Assembly: GCA_947483555.1 (NCBI GenBank)
Contig: CANKMW010000056.1
Location: forward strand, 1 to 59,652
DNA: 59,652 nucleotides
Reading direction: 5' to 3'
Origin: Myxococcales bacterium
GTDB lineage: Bacteria; Myxococcota_A; Polyangia; Haliangiales; Haliangiaceae
Below, piece by piece: positions 53,952 to 59,652 of this stretch; within the stretch, counting starts at the first letter, position 1; each line of letters opens with the position of its first letter. The notes under the pieces were generated by a model. The model saw nothing but the letters and a program-made list of their open reading frames with translations. It had not been told where the DNA came from and did not search any database. Made by a program: the position numbers and the translations under genes.

Positions 53952-55436
53952 TCAGCCGCGGCGGCGCCGCCGGCGAATCGCCACCAGGCCGATCAGCGCC
54001 CCGAGGCCGAGGTTGACCGCGACCGCGGTGGTGCCCGCACCGTCACCCGAGCCGCCGGCGCCGGTGACCGCGCAGCAGCCGCCCGGCTCGGGCGGGGGTG
54101 CGCACACGCCCTGCTGGCCGGTGGCGCCGCTGCACTCGAAGCCGACCGGGCACTGATCGTTGGGGCCTCCGAAGCAGTTCTCGGTGCAGGCCAGGTCGCC
54201 GCTTCCGATGTCGGCGCACACCTCGGAGACGCAGGCCTGGGCGTACGTGCAGGCGTCACCGATCACGCCGGTGGGTGGATCCCAGAAGCAGCGGCCGGCG
54301 TCGCAGCGCTGGCCGACCGCGCACGCCTCGGCGCTGGCGCACGGCAGGCCACGGGTCACGGTCACGCGCTGGGTGGCGCAGACGTCGAGGTCGTTACAGG
54401 CCCGGACGTCGAGCTCCATGATGCCGTCGGGAACGCCGGCCGGGATGGCCACCAGGTAGGGGGTCGTCTTGCCGAACACGCCCTCGACCACCGACCATCG
54501 CCAGCCGTTGATCGACACCTCGACCCTGGCGACGCCCCGGCGATCGATGGCGGTCGCGATCACGCTGAACCCCGGCTGCACCGTCGAGTTGTTGATGGGC
54601 GCCGACACGGTCAGGGTCGGTGGCGGCGGCAGGGTGCCGACGCCGAGCGCGGCGGTGAGCCGGGCATGGGAGTTCTGGGTGGCGCCGCCGCAGATGCACT
54701 CCTCGACCCGGCCGCGGCCGCATCGGATCGCCTTGTTGCGGAAGAACTTCTGGCCGCAGCCGTCGATGTACGTGAGCGGGTCGCTGCAGTCGAACTCGTG
54801 ATCGAGCCCGTACGAGTGCGCGCTCTCCTGCGCCACCGTCCAGCACATGCGCTGGGCGACCGTCATCGTGGCGCTCGGGCCGTGGTTGTTGGCGAACGAG
54901 AACGAGATGACGTTGTTGGCGGGCTCGCACTGACCGCCGCCGAGCGGCGCCACGCCGAGCGCGCCGCCGATGGGCAGCTCGCTGGCTCGACCGGCGAGCA
55001 CCGCCTCGTGGTGCGGGATCGGCCCCGGGTCGACATCGACGACCTCGACGCCGTACGGCGAGTACACCTCGCGGATGCAGGCGATCGTCTCGTCCCAGAC
55101 CTGCTGCGAGTGCGCGAACTCCGAGATCGAGATCGACGACCCCACCGGTGCGTCGCCGAGCCAGGTCTGGTTGCCGAACGCGTCGCTGCTGCCGGGGGTC
55201 GACTTGGTGAAGGTGCAACCGCCGCGACACGGGTTGACGAAGATGATCTTCGACAGGCCGTGCGCGACCGGCACCGGTGTGCCCGGCGGTGGGCGGACGT
55301 AGCCGCGGTCGATCCCCGACGGCACCATCGATCCGGGCTCGCCGGGGCCCGGTTCGTCGGTGGTCGGTCCGGCCCCGGCGACCGAGACCGAGGACGCCGC
55401 GAGCGCGAAGGCCAGCAGACCAGCGCGGCGACTCAC
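53952..55436 (-). CDS. MYXO-CTERM protein with metalloprotease-like core (copy 2)
   Basis: 494-residue exported protein from GTG 55436 (GTGA with copy 1). Signal RRAGLLAFALAASSVSVAGA; an N-terminal domain with FVNPCRGGCTF, ISEFAHSQQVWDETIACIRE and YSPYGVEVVDVDPG. The site QESAHSYGLDHEFDCSDPL resembles HExxHxxGxxH with Gln in place of the first His. Then a bacterial Ig-like module (APINNSTVQPGFSVIATAID), a Cys-rich region (CAVGQRCDAGRCFWDPPTG) and the tail GGCC - TM (AVAVNLGLGALIGLVAI) - RRRRRRG, a MYXO-CTERM-type sorting signal. It is probably released or anchored at the surface. Confidence 0.85.
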   Translation of the reverse strand: MSRRAGLLAFALAASSVSVAGAGPTTDEPGPGEPGSMVPSGIDRGYVRPPPGTPVPVAHGLSKIIFVNPCRGGCTFTKSTPGSSDAFGNQTWLGDAPVGSSISISEFAHSQQVWDETIACIREVYSPYGVEVVDVDPGPIPHHEAVLAGRASELPIGGALGVAPLGGGQCEPANNVISFSFANNHGPSATMTVAQRMCWTVAQESAHSYGLDHEFDCSDPLTYIDGCGQKFFRNKAIRCGRGRVEECICGGATQNSHARLTAALGVGTLPPPPTLTVSAPINNSTVQPGFSVIATAIDRRGVARVEVSINGWRWSVVEGVFGKTTPYLVAIPAGVPDGIMELDVRACNDLDVCATQRVTVTRGLPCASAEACAVGQRCDAGRCFWDPPTGVIGDACTYAQACVSEVCADIGSGDLACTENCFGGPNDQCPVGFECSGATGQQGVCAPPPEPGGCCAVTGAGGSGDGAGTTAVAVNLGLGALIGLVAIRRRRRRG

Positions 55437-56926
55437 GAGCGGCGGTTCCTCCGGCGACGAATGGCGACCAGTCCGACCAGGGCGCCGAGGCCGAGGTTGA
55501 GCGCGAGCGCCGTGGTGCTGCTGGCGCCCGTGCCGCTGCCCGAGGCGCCGACCGAGCAGCATCCGCCCGGATCGGCCGGCAGCGCGCACACCCCGGCCTG
55601 ACCGGTGGCGCCGTTGCACGCGTAGCCGTCCGGACAACTGTCGTTGGGACCGCCGAAGCAGTTCTCGGTGCAGGTCAGCCCGCCACCGCCGACGTCGGCG
55701 CACACGTTGGAGACGCACGCCTGCGGGAACGTGCAGTCGTCGCCGACCGCCCCGGTGGGCGGATCCCACAGGCAGCGGCCGGCATCGCAACGCTGGCCGA
55801 GGGCGCAGGTGTCGGCGGTCGCACAGGGCGCGCCGCGGGTCACGGTCACGCGCTGGGTGCTGCACGCGTCGAGGTCGTTGCAGGCCCGGACGTCGAGGTC
55901 CATGACGCCGTCGGGAATTCCGGTCGGCAGGCTGAGCACGTAGGGCGACGTCTTGTCGTTGACGCCCGGGATCTCGACCCACTCCCAGCCGTTGACCAGC
56001 AGCTCGATGCGGCCGACGCCGCGGCGATCGATGGCGGTGGCGAACACGCTGAAGCCGGCGGCCACGGTGGCACCGTTGGCCGGCATCGAGATGTTCACCA
56101 CCGGTGGCGGGGGCACGGTGCCGACGCCGAGCGCGGCGGTGAGCCGGGCGTGCGAGTTCTGGGTGGTGCCACCACACTGACAGGGCTCCACCGCGTCGCG
56201 CCCGCACAAGATCGCCTTGTTGCGAAAGAACTTCTGGCCGCAGCCGCCGATGTACGTGAGCGGGTCGCTGCAGTCGAACTCGTGGTCGAGTCCGTAGGAG
56301 TGAGCGCTCTCCTGCGCCACGGTCCAGCACATGGCCTGGGCCAGCGTCATGGTGGGCACCGCGGTGTGCGCGTTGGCGAACGAAAACGAGATGACGTTGT
56401 CGGCGGCCTCGCACTGGCCGCCGCCGAGCGGCGCGACGCCGAGGGCGCCGCCGATCGGCAGTTCGCTGCCGCGACCGGCGAGCACGGCCTCGTGGTGCGG
56501 GACGCCGGGCCCGGGATCGATGTCGGTCACGGTCACGCCGTACGGCGAGTAGGTGTCACGGATGCACGCCATCGTCTCGTCCCACACCGCCTGCGAATGG
56601 GCGAACTCCGAGATCCTGATGGTCGAGCCGATCGGCGCGTCGCCGAGCCAGGTCTGGTTGCTGAGCGAGTCGCTGAAGGCCGGGTTCGACTTGGTGAACA
56701 TGCAGCCGCCGGTGCAGCGGTTGACGAAGATGATCCGCGAGATGCCGTGCGCCACCTGCGGCGGGGTGCCGAGCGGCGGTCGCACGTAGCCGCGGCTGAT
56801 CCCCGACGGGATCATCGAGCCCGGCTCGCCAGGGCCGGGGGCGGGAGCGTCGTCGGCGGGCCCGGCCACAGCCGTCGTGGCGGGAAGAACGAGGGCGAGG
56901 CTCAGGACGGCGGCGAGGCGAGTCAT
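55433..56926 (-). CDS. MYXO-CTERM protein with metalloprotease-like core (copy 1)
   Basis: 497-residue tandem paralogue of the next gene, with the same domain order. Signal MTRLAAVLSLALVLPATTAVA; VNRCTGGCMFTK; SEFAHSQAVWDETMACIRDT; QESAHSYGLDHEFDCSDPLT; Ig-like NISMPANGATVAAGFSVFAT; CALGQRCDAGRCLWDPPTGA; and a CC - TM - RRRRNRRS tail. The two proteins are alike over their whole length, mainly differing in the Ig-like part and the spacer before the tail. The conserved Gln in place of His in both copies argues against random decay. Confidence 0.85.
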   Translation of the reverse strand: MTRLAAVLSLALVLPATTAVAGPADDAPAPGPGEPGSMIPSGISRGYVRPPLGTPPQVAHGISRIIFVNRCTGGCMFTKSNPAFSDSLSNQTWLGDAPIGSTIRISEFAHSQAVWDETMACIRDTYSPYGVTVTDIDPGPGVPHHEAVLAGRGSELPIGGALGVAPLGGGQCEAADNVISFSFANAHTAVPTMTLAQAMCWTVAQESAHSYGLDHEFDCSDPLTYIGGCGQKFFRNKAILCGRDAVEPCQCGGTTQNSHARLTAALGVGTVPPPPVVNISMPANGATVAAGFSVFATAIDRRGVGRIELLVNGWEWVEIPGVNDKTSPYVLSLPTGIPDGVMDLDVRACNDLDACSTQRVTVTRGAPCATADTCALGQRCDAGRCLWDPPTGAVGDDCTFPQACVSNVCADVGGGGLTCTENCFGGPNDSCPDGYACNGATGQAGVCALPADPGGCCSVGASGSGTGASSTTALALNLGLGALVGLVAIRRRRNRRS

Positions 56927-56991
56927 GCTCGCCGAATACTACAGATCCACACCTGGGGTGAATGGGATCCGTCACTGACCGGGTTTGGCAG

Positions 56992-58806
56992 TCACTGGTC
57001 GATCCGAGGTGGAGCCTCCTCGGTGCCGAGACGGCGAGCGGCGACGCGGACTTGACCCTCGATGTACGTGACATCGATCTCGGCAGCGGTGACGCGGTCG
57101 GTGACCGGAAAGGCGATGGCCGCGACCGCGGTGGCCAGGCACTGCGGCACGATGCGGTCGTCGAGGCCGGTCGAGGCCGGGTCGCGGATGCGGCCGTCGG
57201 GGTAGACGCGGAAGCCGATCGTGACCTTGGCGGCGGTCCCGTTGGAGCGCTCGGCCCACTCGCGCATGCAGCCGGCGAAGCGCTCGAGCTGCAGGTTCAC
57301 GCCCTCGGACAGCGCCTTCTGCGAGATGCCGCCGTCGGGCCGGAAGGTGGGTTTGCGGGGCAGCGGCGGCGGCACGTCGAGCCGGGCGAGCGCGACCGTC
57401 AGCTCTTGCTCGAGCTGCTGGATGCGCCGGGTCTTGCCGACCAGCTCGGTGGCGAGCCGCTCGATCTTCTCGGCGTCACCCTCGGCGTCCTTGATCCGGT
57501 CGATCAAGATCTTGCGCTCCTCGGTCAGCGTGATCACCTGATCGCGCAGGCGCATGACCTCCTCGGGCGAGATCTGCGGCTGCGGCCGCGGCCGCGGCGC
57601 CAGCACGGTCGCCGCCGCGGCCCCGCCGAGCACCAGCGCGGCGGCGGCCGCCATCGCGATATAGCGGCGGCGGCGGCGCGACGGTTGCGGTGGCGTCAAC
57701 TCGATCAGCAGCGCCGCCATCGATGGGAATCGCTTGGCCGGCTGGGCATCGAGCCCGCGCGCGAGGATCGGCCACAACCATCCCGGGATCCCGGCGCCCT
57801 CGGGCGGCGGCTGGGCGCGGGCGTTCTCTTCGATCATCTTGATCGCGGTGTCGCCATCGATCGGATGCTGGCCGTACAGCGCGTCGTACAGCGCGACGCA
57901 GAAGCTGAACTGGTCGGCGGCGGCGCTGACGTCGAGGCCCTTGAGCTGCTCGGGCGCCATGTAGCGCGGCGTGCCCATCACCGCACCGGTGGCGGTCAGC
58001 GTCATGCGCAGCGCGCCCGGCCCGGCGAACGCGGTCTGGGCACCCTCGTCGTTGTGGCCGGTGACCAGCGAGCGGGCCAGGCCGAAGTCGGTGACCCGGA
58101 CCCGGGTGTCGGCGCCGACCAGGACGTTGTCAGGCTTGAAGTCGCGGTGCAGGAGCCCGACGCCGTGGGCGGCGGCCAGGCCGCGGCCGGCCTCGCGGTA
58201 CACGTCGAGGGTGTCGCGCCACGGCCGTTCCCAGCGGTGCATCCACTGGGTCAGCGTGTCGCCCTCGACGAACTCCATCGCGACGTAGACCTCGCCCTCG
58301 GCGGTGGTGCCGACGTCGTAGACCGCGACCACGTTGGGGTGGCTGAGCTGGGCGATGGCCTGGGCCTCGCGGACCAGGCGGGCGCGGGCCTCGCCCTCGC
58401 CGAGCCCGATGCCGGTCCGCAGCAGCTTGAGCGCGACCTTGCGGTCGAGCTGGGGATCGTACGCCGCGTAGACCACGCCCATGCCGCCGGCGCCGACGCG
58501 GCGCAGGACCACGTAGCGATCGATCGTGTCGCCGACCGCCACCACCGGCTCCAGCGGCCGGCGCGGCTCGCTGCCGCGCGGCTCGGTGGGCGACAGCGCC
58601 GCGGCGTGGTGGCGCTTGCCGCGGGCGATGGCCCGCGGCGAGGTGACGACGTCCGAGTCCTGATCGCCGGGCGCCGGGGCCAGCGCGGCGACCAGCGTGC
58701 GGCACTCGCGGCACGAGGCCAGGTGGGCCTCGACCTTGGCGGCGGCGGCCCGGGGCAGGTCGCCGGTCGCGAAGTCAACCGCCGTGTTGTCATCCAGGCA
58801 CGACAC
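56992..58806 (-). CDS. Ser/Thr kinase with N-terminal zinc finger and AgmX/PglI-like C-terminus
   Basis: 604-residue membrane kinase from GTG 58806. Residues 1-45 resemble an anti-sigma-type zinc finger (CLDDNTAVDFATGDL, HLASCRECRTLV). The kinase domain (about 95-360) has RRVGAGGMGVVYAAYD, VALKLLRTG, LLHRDFKPDNVLVG, DFGLARS and RYMAPEQL. TM helix YIAMAAAAALVLGGAAAATV at about 380. A coiled coil (LRDQVITLTEERKILIDRI, RRIQQLEQELTVALARL) follows. The C-terminal domain has FAGCMREWAERSNGT and KVTIGFRVYPDGRI, like the energy-transducer-type AgmX/PglI region. No operon partner on this strand. Confidence 0.9.
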   Translation of the reverse strand: MSCLDDNTAVDFATGDLPRAAAAKVEAHLASCRECRTLVAALAPAPGDQDSDVVTSPRAIARGKRHHAAALSPTEPRGSEPRRPLEPVVAVGDTIDRYVVLRRVGAGGMGVVYAAYDPQLDRKVALKLLRTGIGLGEGEARARLVREAQAIAQLSHPNVVAVYDVGTTAEGEVYVAMEFVEGDTLTQWMHRWERPWRDTLDVYREAGRGLAAAHGVGLLHRDFKPDNVLVGADTRVRVTDFGLARSLVTGHNDEGAQTAFAGPGALRMTLTATGAVMGTPRYMAPEQLKGLDVSAAADQFSFCVALYDALYGQHPIDGDTAIKMIEENARAQPPPEGAGIPGWLWPILARGLDAQPAKRFPSMAALLIELTPPQPSRRRRRYIAMAAAAALVLGGAAAATVLAPRPRPQPQISPEEVMRLRDQVITLTEERKILIDRIKDAEGDAEKIERLATELVGKTRRIQQLEQELTVALARLDVPPPLPRKPTFRPDGGISQKALSEGVNLQLERFAGCMREWAERSNGTAAKVTIGFRVYPDGRIRDPASTGLDDRIVPQCLATAVAAIAFPVTDRVTAAEIDVTYIEGQVRVAARRLGTEEAPPRIDQ

Positions 58807-58879
58807 TCCTGCTCAAGCTACCAGATGAGGCGACGCGGAACCGAATGAAATCAGGCACGTGCGCAGGTGCAGCAGACTC

Positions 58880-58908
58880 TTGACCCCGGCCGCCGGGCAC
58901 GGTAGTCA
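58880..58908 (+). promoter_or_regulatory. Possible sigma-70 promoter of the EF-G gene
   Basis: TTGACC (58880-58885), a 17-bp spacer and TAGTCA (58903-58908) precede the GTG start by about 30 bp. The ribosome-binding site AGGAG is at 58928-58932, five bases before GTG 58938. Confidence 0.4.
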
Positions 58909-58937
58909 TCCCGCGCCTTTACGCCTCAGGAGTTACT

Positions 58938-59652
58938 GTGCTCACCGACCTTTCCCACGTCCGTAACATCGGCATCTCGGCCCACATCGACAGCGGCAAG
59001 ACCACGCTGACCGAGCGCATCCTGTTCTACACCAAGCGGATCCACGCGATCCACGAGGTCAAGGGCAAGGACGGCGTGGGCGCCAAGATGGACTCGATGG
59101 AGCTCGAGCGCGAGCGCGGCATCACGATCCAGAGCGCGGCGACGTACTGCATCTGGGGCGGGTCGTCGCCCCGGGTCGACATCAAAGCGCACCACATCAA
59201 CATCATCGACACCCCGGGCCACGTCGATTTCACCATCGAGGTCGAGCGCTCGCTGCGCGTCCTCGACGGCGCGATCATGGTGCTGTGCGGCGTCGCCGGC
59301 GTGCAGAGCCAGAGCTACACGGTCGACCGCCAGATGCGCCGCTACAAGGTGCCGCGCATCGCGTTCATCAACAAGCTCGACCGCTCGGGCGCCAATCCGT
59401 TCCGGGTCCGTGACCAGCTGCGCGAGAAGCTCAAGCTGCACCCGGTCATGATCCAGATCCCGATCGGCCTCGAGGACAAGCTCGAGGGCGTGGTCGATCT
59501 GATCGAGATGAACGCCATCCGCTTTCACGGCGACAACGGCAACCAGATCGAATACTCGGCCATCCCCGACGACCTCAAGGAGCAGGCCGACAAGTGTCGC
59601 GAGGAGATGCTCGACCAGCTCAGCATGGTCAACGACGAGCTCACCGAGGCGA
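58938..59652 (+). CDS. fusA: Elongation factor G, N-terminal part (cut by window end)
   Basis: First 238 codons of a translational GTPase that drives translocation. G1 is AHIDSGKTTLTER, G2 RGITIQSAAT, G3 DTPGHVDF, G4 NKLD. The stretch HEVKGKDGVGAKMDSMELER and AATYCIWG match the spirochaete/mitochondrial EF-G1 type rather than the canonical bacterial sequence (family knowledge, to be tested by alignment). GTG 58938 with AGGAG upstream is the start; the gene continues beyond 59652. It is divergent from the zinc-finger kinase. Confidence 0.93.
   Translation, partial: MLTDLSHVRNIGISAHIDSGKTTLTERILFYTKRIHAIHEVKGKDGVGAKMDSMELERERGITIQSAATYCIWGGSSPRVDIKAHHINIIDTPGHVDFTIEVERSLRVLDGAIMVLCGVAGVQSQSYTVDRQMRRYKVPRIAFINKLDRSGANPFRVRDQLREKLKLHPVMIQIPIGLEDKLEGVVDLIEMNAIRFHGDNGNQIEYSAIPDDLKEQADKCREEMLDQLSMVNDELTEA

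Overview
The window is chromosomal DNA of very high GC content, almost fully coding, with strong G/C preference at third codon positions. The gene repertoire points to Myxococcota, probably a Haliangiales/Kofleriaceae-like member of Polyangia. The evidence is two tandem exported proteins with MYXO-CTERM-type tails (double Cys, TM helix, Arg run), two Ser/Thr kinases (one with the HRDVSPPN catalytic loop), a DUF4388 protein, lipoproteins with Asp/Ala-rich tethers after the lipobox, and an EF-G that looks like the spirochaete/mitochondrial type. The genus is an inference. No rRNA, tRNA or CRISPR was seen.

Layout. 0.1-6.5 kb: gluQ, small exported proteins, a DUF1415 protein, a divergent nucleotidyltransferase / CDP-alcohol phosphotransferase pair that suggests a phosphodiester polyol product, and a parvulin lipoprotein. 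6.5-11.1 kb: a SWIM-SNF2 helicase and an ECF sigma factor with a cupin anti-sigma factor. 11.2-15.4 kb: LysE exporter, Ser/Thr kinase, DUF2505 and a trypsin-like lipoprotein. 15.6-17.4 kb: fatty-acid desaturase, HEAT protein and a small Cys-containing exported protein. 17.5-19.1 kb: a small accessory island with a PIN/RHH and a ParE/RHH toxin-antitoxin pair flanking a broken IS630 transposase.

19.2-26.5 kb: a translationally coupled MacAB-TolC-like operon with three different periplasmic adaptors. 26.6-31.8 kb: a polysaccharide-deacetylase-like gene divergent from a CapK/PaaK-like adenylating enzyme, then a 3-hydroxyacyl-CoA dehydrogenase/thiolase pair behind a recognisable promoter. 32.1-42.3 kb: an eight-gene minus-strand operon of orphan OppD/OppF ATPases, a DUF4388/J-like/TPR protein, a small membrane protein, a LeuA-like metallolyase, serC and two tandem plant-Rubisco-methyltransferase-like SET proteins. 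This is the most unusual locus in the window.

42.4-49.3 kb: a Gly-rich RRM protein with a clear intrinsic terminator, lipoproteins, a stand-alone CheA-type ATPase domain (possibly frameshifted), a prolyl oligopeptidase and a KAS III enzyme. 49.4-51.8 kb: a J-domain protein next to a short Hsp70. 51.9-58.8 kb: an old-yellow-enzyme relative, pyrophosphatase, the tandem MYXO-CTERM proteins and a zinc-finger Ser/Thr kinase. The window ends inside an EF-G gene. Operons are repeatedly joined by four-base GTGA or ATGA overlaps, so translational coupling with GTG starts is a general habit here.
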